Virus record (IMG/VR): IMGVR_UViG_3300034062_004332
Location: 1-64,000 of that record
From: a virus
Strand: one strand, 5' to 3'
DNA length: 64,000 bases
Below the pieces are notes generated by a model. The model saw only the letters and a list, made by a program, of their open reading frames with translations. It ran no database searches and had not been told where the DNA came from. The position numbers were made by a program, and so were the translations under genes. Positions 6,200 to 14,044 of the stretch are shown here, piece by piece. Within the stretch, counting starts at the first letter, position 1, and each line of letters begins with the position of its first letter.

Positions 6200-6443
6200 A
6201 TACGCGCGCGTTTCACGTCGGGGGCGGCGAGAAGGTTTTTGGTAGCGAGCGGGTAAAACGGGGTCAAAATCTCTGGTATCAGCATAGTAACAGGGGCGCA
6301 AATGCGCAAAACGCCGCGTGGCTACTGCCAAATGCGCCTTTCAAGTCTTTACGGGGCGCTGTTTTTTGTGTGCGTATGGTGACTTAGGCGCCTAGAAAAA
6401 AATTTCGGCGCGGAAATGCTGCCTAGAATATTTTTAGTCTTCT

Positions 6444-6581
6444 ATGAGCCCTATGACTGGCACTAAAGAGGAGCGTATTCGCAAGCTTGAGGCGGCTCTT
6501 GCCGTTGCTGAGCGGGTCAAAAACGGGTTTTTGGCGGCAAACCTGCGGGAAGCGTTGCGTGATGCGCTACGCGAGGTCTGA
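6444..6581 (+). CDS. Short helical protein (45 aa)
   Basis: Unlisted ORF encoding MSPMTGTKEERIRKLEAALA then a charged, Ala-rich helix ending REALRDALREV. The whole product should be one long amphipathic helix or coiled coil. A TAGAAT box lies 15 bases before the ATG, similar to boxes in front of many rightward genes. The first rightward gene after the non-coding region; a palindrome follows its stop. Confidence 0.5.
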   Translation: MSPMTGTKEERIRKLEAALAVAERVKNGFLAANLREALRDALREV

Positions 6582-6596
6582 CTAACTTCTAATTTG

Positions 6597-6621
6597 CTCC
6601 TAATTTGACTCAAATTAGGAG
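6597..6621. repeat. Perfect 12-bp palindrome
   Basis: CTCCTAATTTGA, one base, then the exact reverse complement TCAAATTAGGAG. No T-run follows. A partial copy (CTTCTAATTTG) lies just upstream at 6586. Perfect symmetry and position between two short genes suggest a dimeric-protein operator; a terminator or att core is less likely. Confidence 0.7.
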
Positions 6622-6635
6622 TTCGCTAGGTCGAT

Positions 6636-6641
6636 TAGACT
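6636..6641 (+). promoter_or_regulatory. TAGACT box before 6673 gene
   Basis: TAGACT 31 bases before the GTG start and 14 bases after the palindrome at 6597. Member of the recurrent -10-like hexamer set. Confidence 0.4.
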
Positions 6642-6672
6642 GACAGCAAGGGTTTTTTAGGGGATTTGCCGC

Positions 6673-6879
6673 GTGGCGTTAGGGCAAGAGGCGGATCAGT
6701 CGCTGGCGGACGTGCGGTTTGGCGACATTGTGCGGGCTTACGGTCCTGAAGCCTCGCTTGGGCCTTTTCTTGAGGAGTTTGCGGACGCTCCAGACGATCC
6801 TTTTGTCGCCACGTCCGCTGCCAAAGTGTTTCTGAAACAGTATTTGAACGAGCTTGGGGACGTTCCGTCTTTTCGGTAA
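6673..6879 (+). CDS. Hypothetical acidic protein, GTG start
   Basis: A 68-residue protein rich in Asp, Glu, Phe and Pro (LEEFADAPDDPFVATSAAKVF). AGGGGAT lies nine bases before the GTG. No domain recognised. It stands alone between the palindrome and tRNA-Arg, with a TAGACT box upstream and no terminator directly behind. Confidence 0.5.
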   Translation: MALGQEADQSLADVRFGDIVRAYGPEASLGPFLEEFADAPDDPFVATSAAKVFLKQYLNELGDVPSFR

Positions 6880-6942
6880 GCTGTTCGTCTCACTGCAGCC
6901 TGCTCGTCGCGTCCTGTGCGCGATTTGTTTAGCTACAGTTGT

Positions 6943-7015
6943 GCGCTCGTGGCCGAATGGATTAGGCAGCATCCTTCTAAGATGCCTCATGGGGGTTCGA
7001 ATCCCTCCGAGCGTG
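6943..7015 (+). tRNA. tRNA-Arg (UCU)
   Basis: Complete cloverleaf: acceptor GCGCTCG/CGAGCGT (first pair G-U), D-arm with AATGGATTA, anticodon loop CTTCTAA giving UCU, and T-arm GGGGG-TTCGAAT-CCCTC. It reads AGA. No CCA is encoded; discriminator is G, as in other tRNA-Arg(UCU). Confidence 0.93.
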
Positions 7016-7021
7016 TTTAAA

Positions 7022-7055
7022 ACATAGGAAAACCGCCCTTTCGAGCGGCTGTTTT
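7022..7055. terminator. Bidirectional terminator after tRNA-Arg
   Basis: CCGCCC-TTTC-GAGCGG with A-rich left flank and CTGTTTTCTTTT on the right; on the bottom strand it reads CCGCTC-GAAA-GGGCGG-TTTTCC. It can end both the tRNA transcript and the convergent gene. Nearly the same hairpin recurs at 10565. Confidence 0.75.
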
Positions 7056-7058
7056 CTT

Positions 7059-7421
7059 TTAGTTCATCGCGTTAAGCGTAAAGTAGATCTCATCTGGGAA
7101 GTTCGAGAAGAATTTAAGGGTTGCGGGACATAGCCAGCCTTTTTCGGTTGCATTGCCCTCAGAATTAAGCTCGTACCACGCGCCTCCGTGCTCCTCTTCT
7201 ATTTTTGTAAGTCGAGTTGAGCAAGTAGGAAACTGTCGCTCGCTAAAAGTAATAGCATAGGTTGTTTTGTTTTTTTGGTCTTCGATATTTTCTATTAGTT
7301 TGTCGATCATTTCTGGGATCCCTAAGACGAAGGGTTCGTGCAGCAGCCCCCGTGCCTCGTCTGTGAAGCACCACGTCCCCGCGTGGCGGTAAATTTCGAT
7401 GGTCATCATGCTGTTGGACAT
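7059..7421 (-). CDS. DUF6717-like protein
   Basis: A 120-residue protein. TIEIYRHAGTWCFTDEARGL, then EPFVLGIPEMIDKL in the first half and HGGAWYELNSEGN...GWLCPATLKFF...PDEIYF in the second match my memory of DUF6717, a small family found in cyanobacteria and other bacteria, with no known activity. It is an isolated reverse-strand gene that ends at a bidirectional terminator. A second in-frame ATG pair (residues 5-6) could be the true start. Confidence 0.7.
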   Translation of the reverse strand: MSNSMMTIEIYRHAGTWCFTDEARGLLHEPFVLGIPEMIDKLIENIEDQKNKTTYAITFSERQFPTCSTRLTKIEEEHGGAWYELNSEGNATEKGWLCPATLKFFSNFPDEIYFTLNAMN

Positions 7422-7492
7422 TTGATGTGTGTAGGGCTTCTACAGTGTACCACGTAGTACGGCGTTCTTAAGTCGTTTTTGGCGGGTTTCCG

Positions 7493-7498
7493 TATACT
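7493..7498 (+). promoter_or_regulatory. TATACT box before 7520 gene
   Basis: CCGTATACTAGATAAAG; the hexamer ends 21 bases before the ATG. Good -10 match, -35 not evident. Confidence 0.5.
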
Positions 7499-7519
7499 AG
7501 ATAAAGATACATAGGTCCG

Positions 7520-10500
7520 ATGCCTCAGCAATTTAATACCGATAATCTGAGGAAGGCTCTAGATCAGTATGCTGAATACGATCGTAATAATTATTATGAG
7601 TATGATGATGCACGAGAGGCTCTTATAGATCGTGCTGTTCAGAACAGATTATTAAATGAATACATAGAAAATGAAATAAGATATGAAAGAGAAAACGACC
7701 CTGCTTACTATGATGATCCTGATTTTGATCCTGACGGACCTATTGAACAGTATGAGATAGATGAGTACGCCAGACGTTTGGGTGTAAATGATTTACCTAA
7801 TGAAGTTCCGTATTCCTCTACTGTTAACGTAGATCCAGATTACGAAGATCTTAATGTTTATAATTTAGTTAATGAGAACCCTAAAGCTAGAGAATTTTTT
7901 ACAAGCAATAGAGTTCAATTTGATCCTACGGAGCGTACTGAAGTAGGTGATCGGTTCTTAAGAGCACTGCGAGCCGGTGCGTTTACTCCAGAGCAGATCA
8001 ATAATCTAGCGAACATACGGGCTATTGGGACTTCCTATGCTTTAGAAGATATTTCCGATGAGTCAACTGCATTCGAGGTTGCGAACTTTGTTAATCGTGC
8101 TGCCACTGGGCGTGATGTGGCTCCATTAGAGCCTATTTATGAAAATACTGCTGAAACGATTAACACAGTAGCTGACTTAAGTTCAATAGAACGAGCTTTA
8201 CGACAGTATTCTTATGACCTGCGTGATACTAGAGAACGTTTAGGGAGGCTTCAGGCTGCTGGATCTACCCCTGTTTCAGGCAGTCCAGAACCTTTAGCTC
8301 AGCGTGGGCAACCGCAACAGCTTTCTCTTTCTGTTGAGTCGGACCCTACACAAGGTCGTTTAGCTTCGCTAACCACGGGTTTTGAGTCGTTACCGACTTC
8401 TTTTAATACAGTCTCTGATCTAACTGAAGCTAGAAATCGTTTACAGAATATTCAGCGAGATCTCAGTGGTCTTATAGGCATAAGGAACGACTCTTCTGAC
8501 AGAGCCCGTGACTTTATTCAATCCTCTGTTTTGCCTTCCGTAAGAGACGCTTTAGGTGATGCTGCCACTGACAGAGCTGTATATAACGCATATAGGAACA
8601 TGATGAATGAGCGTCGCGAAGCTGCGGATAGAGACCGTGATGCGAATGCGCCTAGAGCGAGAAGGAGACCTTACGATGCCTCCGCGCCTATGCCTGTGTT
8701 AGGGCGCAGTTCCGAGGGGATGGCACCTATTACTGGCCTCAACGAAGAACTCCAGCGCGGGCGGATAGAGGAAGTTCGGCAAGCTGTTGCTCAGTTTCCT
8801 GAAGTTGAGCGTTTGCTGCGTGCATCCTTAAAGGATCCAGAAAGATCTCCGATTCGAGGTGCTGCGGCTAAACCGTACCTGGCTTACGCAGATACCCAAC
8901 AGGTTATATCGATGCCTGAGGAAAGAGTACAACTGTATGAAACTCTGCTTGAAACTGAACCTGAGTTTGTTGCGGACCCTGCAGGAGGGCTAAACGTAGT
9001 TCAAGATATTGAAACGTTGTATACTAGCGGGAATCCAGAGTTGCAACAGCGAACATTTGAAACTTTAGATTCTTATGGATTTGGTGATCGTTTGCGTGAA
9101 ATTTCTGTCCCTGCTACGTCCACCACAAGACCTATCGTTGGTGGCGGTGGTTATGTAGGAGGTTTTAAAGAAACGGATGAATCTCGTGCGTTACGGGGGA
9201 AAATAAACGCACGCGCCCAAGCTTTAGAAGCTGCGATGTCGGGTAACGAGGATATTCTTCGTTCTGCTTATCCTGGGTTCTTTGACAGACCTTCGGTTTC
9301 ACGGAAGTTAGAAGTTGTCTACGACCCAGATACTGATACCGTGCGTCCTGCCGGTCCTGGGGACACTAATACCTACGGTATTGCAGTGAGCACAGGTAAT
9401 CCTAGATTGAATCCTACTGAAGCAGTTTATGCTTTAGGTAATAACACTGTATCAGCTAACGCTCTGAGGTTCTTTGCAGACAATCCTGTTTTAGGTTCAA
9501 CTAGTGTTTCTTTTACGACTAGAACTCCGTCTGAAGGGTATAGCTATGAACCTAAAGATTTACCGTCTGCAGTTAGTGACGCCTTCGGTCGGTTCGCCCA
9601 ACGCACGGCCTTACAAGGTCTGCCCCCCGGCACTCTAGTCTCCAACAGCCCTTTAAGCTCTGAAGACTTACTTAGATCGAAGCGAAGAGAAGGCAAAACT
9701 GCGGATACCAGTTCTACTGTTCGAAAGCTAGAAGCGTTTGAAAGCGCTGGACAGCCTCTGCCGAATCTACGAGCTGCTGCGTATACAACAGCCGGTTTTG
9801 GACCTTATACCGGAGGGTCTCAATACGCTTACATTGATGCAGAAGGCAAAGTCGTTCCTGTACAGCTTGAAAGATCTGGGGGCGGTTTTTCTGATGCACT
9901 GCGTTTTAACCCTTATTCCAATGAGATTGAAGTCGGAAGAGGACGTTTGCCTTTAACAACTAAGGCTTACTACTCTACCGATCCCGTCACTGCAGCCACG
10001 CGGGGCTTAGCCGAGCTGGGGCGTGGTATTCGACGTACTCCGGCGGCTTTAGCTCCTGGTGCTGCCGATCTTATCCCTAGTCCCGAAGCCATTCAAACCG
10101 GATATAGAGAGGGGGCTTTGCCCATGGTACGTCAAATGGGTACTGAGTTTGTGCAGAGTCTTCCTGCTGCTGCAGCTTCTGCCGCTGTTTTAGCCACGCC
10201 GGTCGCTGCTCCTTTAGCTCCTGGTATCGGCGCTGGTATGGTTGGGGTCGCTGGCACTCGCGCTTTGAATGAGGTTGTAAGGCAGCAGACTGGTGAAGGC
10301 GTTGTGCCGAAATTGCGCCAAGTCATTGGTACTGCACCTCGAACCGGCGTGGCTTCTCCACAACGTCGTGGTCCCGCTGTCACCCCACAAATCCGTCCGT
10401 TGAACCAAGCGCAGCGTGCTGAAATGCAACGTCGGCAGAATCGCAACGAGCTACAAAAACGTATGGATCTGGCTCGTGAGCGGTTTAACCCCCTGCGCGG

Positions 10501-10537
10501 TGAGTTTGGTGTGACTGAGCTGCTGTTTGGTCGTTGA
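7520..10537 (+). CDS. Large putative virion protein (1,005 aa)
   Basis: The longest ORF of the window. The first ~120 residues are very acidic and Tyr-rich (YAEYDRNNYYEYDDAREAL). The middle holds coiled-coil-like, Arg/Gln-rich stretches. Near residues 870-915 lies an Ala/Pro-rich hydrophobic segment (PAAAASAAVLATPVAAPLAP), and the C-terminus is basic (RRQNRNELQKRMDLARERF). The layout fits an internal or ejection protein of the virion, but I recognise no family. The first 400 bases are more AT-rich than the rest. It is not followed by an obvious partner. Confidence 0.8.
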   Translation: MPQQFNTDNLRKALDQYAEYDRNNYYEYDDAREALIDRAVQNRLLNEYIENEIRYERENDPAYYDDPDFDPDGPIEQYEIDEYARRLGVNDLPNEVPYSSTVNVDPDYEDLNVYNLVNENPKAREFFTSNRVQFDPTERTEVGDRFLRALRAGAFTPEQINNLANIRAIGTSYALEDISDESTAFEVANFVNRAATGRDVAPLEPIYENTAETINTVADLSSIERALRQYSYDLRDTRERLGRLQAAGSTPVSGSPEPLAQRGQPQQLSLSVESDPTQGRLASLTTGFESLPTSFNTVSDLTEARNRLQNIQRDLSGLIGIRNDSSDRARDFIQSSVLPSVRDALGDAATDRAVYNAYRNMMNERREAADRDRDANAPRARRRPYDASAPMPVLGRSSEGMAPITGLNEELQRGRIEEVRQAVAQFPEVERLLRASLKDPERSPIRGAAAKPYLAYADTQQVISMPEERVQLYETLLETEPEFVADPAGGLNVVQDIETLYTSGNPELQQRTFETLDSYGFGDRLREISVPATSTTRPIVGGGGYVGGFKETDESRALRGKINARAQALEAAMSGNEDILRSAYPGFFDRPSVSRKLEVVYDPDTDTVRPAGPGDTNTYGIAVSTGNPRLNPTEAVYALGNNTVSANALRFFADNPVLGSTSVSFTTRTPSEGYSYEPKDLPSAVSDAFGRFAQRTALQGLPPGTLVSNSPLSSEDLLRSKRREGKTADTSSTVRKLEAFESAGQPLPNLRAAAYTTAGFGPYTGGSQYAYIDAEGKVVPVQLERSGGGFSDALRFNPYSNEIEVGRGRLPLTTKAYYSTDPVTAATRGLAELGRGIRRTPAALAPGAADLIPSPEAIQTGYREGALPMVRQMGTEFVQSLPAAAASAAVLATPVAAPLAPGIGAGMVGVAGTRALNEVVRQQTGEGVVPKLRQVIGTAPRTGVASPQRRGPAVTPQIRPLNQAQRAEMQRRQNRNELQKRMDLARERFNPLRGEFGVTELLFGR

Positions 10538-10561
10538 TCTGACTTTGTACGGATACAGGAA

Positions 10562-10583
10562 AGCCGCCCTTTCGAGCGGCCCT
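10562..10583 (-). terminator. Hairpin terminator, convergent genes
   Basis: GCCGCCC-TTTC-GAGCGGC; on the bottom strand GCCGCTC-GAAA-GGGCGGC-TTTCC. Close copy of the hairpin at 7022, here between the end of the 1,005-residue gene and the reverse-strand short gene. Confidence 0.6.
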
Positions 10584-10620
10584 CCGAGAAGTTGTGGGAA
10601 CTTCACGCAGAATCTTAGCG

Positions 10621-10758
10621 TCAAACCATCTCGATGTGGGAGATGACGTAGCCTTCTGCTAGTAGTTGCTTTTTTCGCTTAGTTAACTCTTTCTCTGGTA
10701 CGTCGATCAGTTGGAAGATGCCAGAGCGATAGGCGTGGATCCGAGCCAGCTTGATCAT
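10621..10758 (-). CDS. Short basic protein (45 aa)
   Basis: Unlisted ORF beginning MIKLARIHAYRSGIFQLIDV with the middle PEKELTKRKKQLLAEGY and the ending VISHIEMV. Beta-alpha-beta pattern; the KRKKQLLAEGYxxSH helix could contact nucleic acid. AAAGG lies seven bases before the ATG. It is convergent with the large gene and ends at a terminator. Confidence 0.5.
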   Translation of the reverse strand: MIKLARIHAYRSGIFQLIDVPEKELTKRKKQLLAEGYVISHIEMV

Positions 10759-10788
10759 GAGCCTTTCTGTGACAGCTCATTCTATTGC

Positions 10789-10794
10789 TAGACT
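10789..10794 (+). promoter_or_regulatory. TAGACT box before 10819 gene
   Basis: TTGCTAGACTGATC, 24 bases before the GTG start; it lies between divergent genes, so it probably drives the rightward one. Confidence 0.45.
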
Positions 10795-10818
10795 GATCTT
10801 TAGAGACGGTAAGCAGCC

Positions 10819-11268
10819 GTGGATGAATACGAAGGTTTAACTCCTGCTGAGTATGAGGCTGACCGTTTGCGGGCTAAACAGATTCGCTTTCAGGATCTGC
10901 CTGTACAAATACAACGTAATATCTTAAGACTTAGAGAGCCTGGTGCTTTTAGAGAGATATTTAAAGGGGCTAGCAACAACGGGGAGTCTGGCGAGTTTTC
11001 AAATCGTTATATGGCTGATATGCAGCAAAATTTGCGTTCTCCTGAGCCTCCTGTGCGTAAGGCGGCTACCGGTTTGATGGAGGAGTATATCGCTCAACTT
11101 GCTCCGCAGAACGTTCGTAATGTAACGGCGCCTAGCACTATGCCGTACATCAAAACTCCTTCCGAGAAAAGAGCTGATGAAATGCTGATGCAGCGTTTAG
11201 GGAATCAGCTTTCACCAAATGACATGAGATTCTTCTTAGAAGGTAACTACGGTTACTCTGGAGTGTAG
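10819..11268 (+). CDS. Hypothetical protein, possible virion-associated
   Basis: 149 residues, GTG start. Charged N-terminal helices (LTPAEYEADRLRAKQIRFQD), a central RSPEPPVRKAATGLMEEYIAQ and a C-terminal LSPNDMRFFLEGNYGYSGV. No domain recognised. Composition and short helices resemble the set of coiled-coil proteins near 18-20 kb. Convergent with the methyltransferase, stop next to stop. Confidence 0.6.
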   Translation: MDEYEGLTPAEYEADRLRAKQIRFQDLPVQIQRNILRLREPGAFREIFKGASNNGESGEFSNRYMADMQQNLRSPEPPVRKAATGLMEEYIAQLAPQNVRNVTAPSTMPYIKTPSEKRADEMLMQRLGNQLSPNDMRFFLEGNYGYSGV

Positions 11269-11895
11269 TTAGCTCTTAATACACCAGAGCTGCCAGCCGG
11301 TACAAAAAGCCTTTTCGAGACAATCTAGGGCGTTCAGTGCACCATCTGCACCACTTCGAACGTCCTCGTGGCCATAATCGTCAATGATGACGGCCCCACC
11401 ACGCCGAACGTGGGGTACGTACAGGGCGATGTCGCGACAAACGGCGGTCGGAGTGTGCTCCCCGTCGATGTACAGGATGTCAATCTCCTGGTTTTGCTCC
11501 TGAAGGGTGCGAGCAAAGTCGGGATATAGGTCCCACGAGGCGCCTTTCAGTACTGTAACTTTGCCAGGATGCTTACTTTTGGCGATATTTGACTTGGCTG
11601 TGTACTCAATTTGATCCAGCGTGGGGAAATTTTCTCGTGCCTGCTGGTATTCGATGTTTCCTAGGAAGGGATCGATGCAGTACAGGCGGCTGTCGGGGTG
11701 CTCCATCCAGTTATCGGACCACCAGCACGATGATGCGCCTTCGTAGACGCCGATTTCAACGATGATTCGCTTTTCGTCGGGTTTGAAGTGCAGTTTTTCG
11801 GCTGTAGGTTCTTGGGATACCTTGTAATACGCCCCTGTGAGCTGCTCGTACCAGTTGTGGGCAATCTGATATTTCTGATCGAGAAGCAGTTGCAC
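11269..11895 (-). CDS. Class I SAM methyltransferase (Methyltransf_24 type)
   Basis: A 208-residue enzyme of the Rossmann methyltransferase fold. Motif I is IIVEIGVYEGASS (residues ~45-57), motif II ends in LYCIDPF, and the region EIDILYIDGEHTPTAVCRDI followed by RRGGAVIIDDYG carries the DGxH and DDY residues typical of Methyltransf_24 and sugar or macrocin O-methyltransferases, which use the second Asp pair for a metal. Target unknown; with the nearby glycosyltransferases a sugar target is the best inference. Isolated reverse-strand gene. Confidence 0.85.
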   Translation of the reverse strand: MQLLLDQKYQIAHNWYEQLTGAYYKVSQEPTAEKLHFKPDEKRIIVEIGVYEGASSCWWSDNWMEHPDSRLYCIDPFLGNIEYQQARENFPTLDQIEYTAKSNIAKSKHPGKVTVLKGASWDLYPDFARTLQEQNQEIDILYIDGEHTPTAVCRDIALYVPHVRRGGAVIIDDYGHEDVRSGADGALNALDCLEKAFCTGWQLWCIKS

Positions 11896-11947
11896 GTTTT
11901 TCTGGGTCTGTGTCCGTATACTACCAGTGTTCTGTTGGTCTGGATTG

Positions 11948-12145
11948 ATGCCCCGCCCGTTGTTCTACGTGATTCAGGAGGAACTGGATCTGTATGGGAG
12001 CATGTGGCCGCCTAAGTTGTCTATGTTATTGGAGCTGATTGCGGATAAGGTTGAGAAACGAGGTGACAAAGGGTGGGACTTGGATCCGGGTGAGACTGCC
12101 GAGTGGTTGCGAGAAGAAGCCAGACTGGCACGCGAGGTTGATTAG
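11948..12145 (+). CDS. Hypothetical small acidic protein
   Basis: 65 residues from the ATG (a GTG seven codons earlier is possible). MPRPLFYVIQEELDLYGSMW then a helical, acidic part ending in ETAEWLREEARLAREVD. A TATACT box lies 25 bases upstream of the ATG, which favours this start. No domain recognised. Precedes tRNA-Thr. Confidence 0.55.
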   Translation: MPRPLFYVIQEELDLYGSMWPPKLSMLLELIADKVEKRGDKGWDLDPGETAEWLREEARLAREVD

Positions 12146-12210
12146 TTAGCTATTTCAATGTGCGGTTAATCACGTCATGACGGCAGCCGTGGTATATACT
12201 GAGGCACGAT

Positions 12211-12282
12211 GCCGGGCTAGCTCAGCGGTAGAGCAGCGCTTTTGTAAAGCGAAGGTCAGCGGTTCAAATCCGTTGTTCGGCT
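12211..12282 (+). tRNA. tRNA-Thr (UGU)
   Basis: Acceptor GCCGGGC/GTTCGGC with two G-U pairs, D-arm GCTC-AGCGGTA-GAGC, anticodon stem GCGCT/AGCGA-type with loop TTTGTAA (UGU), T-arm AGCGG-TTCAAAT-CCGTT. Reads ACA. TATACT 10 bases upstream may be its promoter. No encoded CCA. Confidence 0.93.
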
Positions 12283-12352
12283 TGTCTTGGGTGATACCAC
12301 GGGTGCTGGGTTTGTATGGTTTAATCTGTTGTAGCTGTTACTGGGCCTAGGT

Positions 12353-12568
12353 TTGTATCAGTTGGAAACAGTGTGCCCTACATGCGGCAACGGGTTTGTG
12401 CTCCGTGGCACTAGACTGCGAGAGTGGTTCAAGTCAGTTAAAGCAAAACCAGATAAAAAAGGACCATACTGCTGTTATACGTGTTCTGCAAAAGCCAATT
12501 TGATCCATGCTCAGCAAAAAAGATCTACAAAAAGTCGGGCTAAAGCCGCCGAAGTCACACAGAGTTGA
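12353..12568 (+). CDS. Small zinc-finger-like protein
   Basis: 71 residues from a TTG start. VCPTCGNGFVLRG near the N-terminus and YCCYTCSAKAN 30 residues later provide two CxxC pairs, as in a treble-clef or zinc-ribbon fold; this resembles the N-terminal ribbon found in front of HNH nucleases. The C-terminus is basic. It overlaps the next gene by 62 bases in another frame. The TTG start is unsure. Confidence 0.55.
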   Translation: MYQLETVCPTCGNGFVLRGTRLREWFKSVKAKPDKKGPYCCYTCSAKANLIHAQQKRSTKSRAKAAEVTQS

Positions 12569-12953
12569 GTTACTTGAGCAACTGGAGTTATTTAAAGATT
12601 TTGTTTTTAAACATGAGTCCATGATGAGCGCGGACCTTAATAAGCGTGAAATGCTGCAGAGACTAAGGAACGCATGTTATGTGTGCTGTAACTGCGGTAT
12701 AGCGTTTAGTGAACCATATCAACACTCGGCTGCCGTATTTGCGACGTTCCATCAAGGAGCATGTGATGTGTGTGAAGGGGTGGCTGCTGTAACTTCTGTG
12801 CGTGACTTTGGGTATATGTTGTACGGAATTAAGACAATTGAGGGTGCTCTGATTGATGAAATGAACAGCGTGGCCCGACAAGTGCCTAAACCGAGCGTGT
12901 CGGAGAAGCTTGTTGGGAATTTTATGGATCTGTGTGACAAGAAGGGGGTTTGA
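12507..12953 (+). CDS. Cys-rich protein with two CxxC pairs
   Basis: 148 residues. N-terminal charged helices, then CYVCCNCGIAFSEPY and, 25 residues later, CDVCEGV, giving two CxxC knuckles around residues 57-90 and a likely zinc site; a helical C-terminal half follows. No family recognised. It overlaps the preceding Cys-rich gene and lies 3 bases before the next, so the three form a small operon of metal-binding proteins. Confidence 0.65.
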   Translation: MLSKKDLQKVGLKPPKSHRVELLEQLELFKDFVFKHESMMSADLNKREMLQRLRNACYVCCNCGIAFSEPYQHSAAVFATFHQGACDVCEGVAAVTSVRDFGYMLYGIKTIEGALIDEMNSVARQVPKPSVSEKLVGNFMDLCDKKGV

Positions 12954-12956
12954 GTC

Positions 12957-13274
12957 GTGCGGGATTTTGCGGCGAAGTTGGCCACGGAACTGCGATCGGT
13001 TTTGCGCTATGTTCCTGAGCGCCATGGTGAACCTGCGTTTAGGGTGTTAAAGGAATACGAGTTGTCAGGTGAGGTGGATTCTACGGAGGCACGGGTGTGT
13101 GCAAACTGTCGGTTTGCGTCGCAGATGGGTAGCTACCCCAGATACTTAAAGTGTCGATTTAGTCCGCCTGCGGTTGTACCCACGCCAAACGGAAGGGTCG
13201 ATACAGCGTGGCCGACTGTGGAGCGTGACGACTGGTGTTCTAAATGGTTGCCGCATGTATCTCAGTCCGATTAG
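12957..13274 (+). CDS. Small four-Cys (HiPIP-like) protein
   Basis: 105 residues, GTG start. The second half has CANCRFASQ...LKCRFSPP...DDWCSKW, i.e. CxxC, C and WCxxW spaced as in high-potential iron-sulfur proteins and in a common family of short phage/prophage proteins (CRxP-P...DDWCxxW). Iron-sulfur or zinc binding is an inference. Similar four-Cys modules occur in the genes at 14142 and 28119. Confidence 0.7.
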   Translation: MRDFAAKLATELRSVLRYVPERHGEPAFRVLKEYELSGEVDSTEARVCANCRFASQMGSYPRYLKCRFSPPAVVPTPNGRVDTAWPTVERDDWCSKWLPHVSQSD

Positions 13275-13277
13275 AAT
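13272..13277 (+). promoter_or_regulatory. TAGAAT box before 13302 gene
   Basis: GATTAGAATTAGG, 24 bases before the ATG and overlapping the stop of the upstream gene. Confidence 0.4.
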
Positions 13278-13301
13278 TAGGGTCGACATTACATAGTTAT
13301 C

Positions 13302-13907
13302 ATGCCTGTTTCTGCTGCAGTTATACTGCCCATTATTACAGCTGCGCTTAACTGGGATGCACTAGATACCACTCAGCGTAATTACTCTACTTTTAGCCTG
13401 GACACGAACAGAGCTGGTTCTATTGTCAAGATCTCTACAAACAATCCTGGGAGCCACCTGTCAGGGTTATCAATGACTGTTACTCAGTCGCGGCAACGTA
13501 CTGCTTTGCGGACTGCTGGGGATACTAAGAGTATTGTGTTAGGTTTTTATCTTGATCGAGGTATCTTTACCCGCTGGCGTTTCCGTGGCTCTACTGGGGC
13601 TGATTCGCTTACGTTCGGGCCGCAGGGGCACATTATTAGTAAGCAGAGCGGAGGAGTGGTTGACTTCCGCAACGATACCGCGCCTGACAAATTTACATTT
13701 ATGAATCGTATCGATGTGGCGAAGTGCTCTGAAAAGCACGGTTTTCAATGCCACCCACTAAACCATTTACAACGTGTGTTGATTAAGAACTTCGGTCGTG
13801 AAGATACGATTGATTTACAAGGTCGTGTGTATAGATATAGCGATGTGCGTGGGGGCTTGCTGCCGAGCGTACCTGCAGATCGTCTTCGGGTTGAGCTGAT
13901 TCCGTAA
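13302..13907 (+). CDS. Hypothetical beta-rich protein, probably virion
   Basis: 201 residues with a hydrophobic N-terminus (AAVILPIITAALNW) and then beta-strand-rich sequence with many Gly, Ser, Thr. A central RFRGSTGADSLTFGPQGHI and a C-terminal GRVYRYSDVRGGLLPSVP give no family match. Composition suggests a structural or fibre-associated domain. It is followed by tRNA-Met and tRNA-Leu. Confidence 0.6.
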   Translation: MPVSAAVILPIITAALNWDALDTTQRNYSTFSLDTNRAGSIVKISTNNPGSHLSGLSMTVTQSRQRTALRTAGDTKSIVLGFYLDRGIFTRWRFRGSTGADSLTFGPQGHIISKQSGGVVDFRNDTAPDKFTFMNRIDVAKCSEKHGFQCHPLNHLQRVLIKNFGREDTIDLQGRVYRYSDVRGGLLPSVPADRLRVELIP

Positions 13908-13968
13908 GTTTGTTTCAGAATATGTCGTGAGTCACAGCGTTGCGCTGAGGTTGTTATTGTTACGTCGA

Positions 13969-14041
13969 GCGCGTCTAGCAATCTGGTGAATGCAGTGAAC
14001 TCATAATTCACCTTAGGTGGGTTCAATTCCCACGACGCGCA
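13969..14041 (+). tRNA. tRNA-Met (CAU), elongator or lysidine-Ile type
   Basis: Acceptor GCGCGTC/GACGCGC, discriminator A, anticodon stem GTGAA/TTCAC with loop CTCATAA (CAU), T-arm GTGGG-TTCAATT-CCCAC. The first pair is G-C and the anticodon stem lacks three G-C pairs, so it is not an initiator. It could be elongator Met or an Ile tRNA whose C34 becomes lysidine. The D-arm is weak. Confidence 0.88.
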
Positions 14042-14044
14042 CCT

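Noticed and set aside
10132-10446. Leftward Cys/Ala-rich ORFs inside the 1,005-residue gene
   Set aside because: Reverse-strand shadow of an Ala-rich coding stretch.
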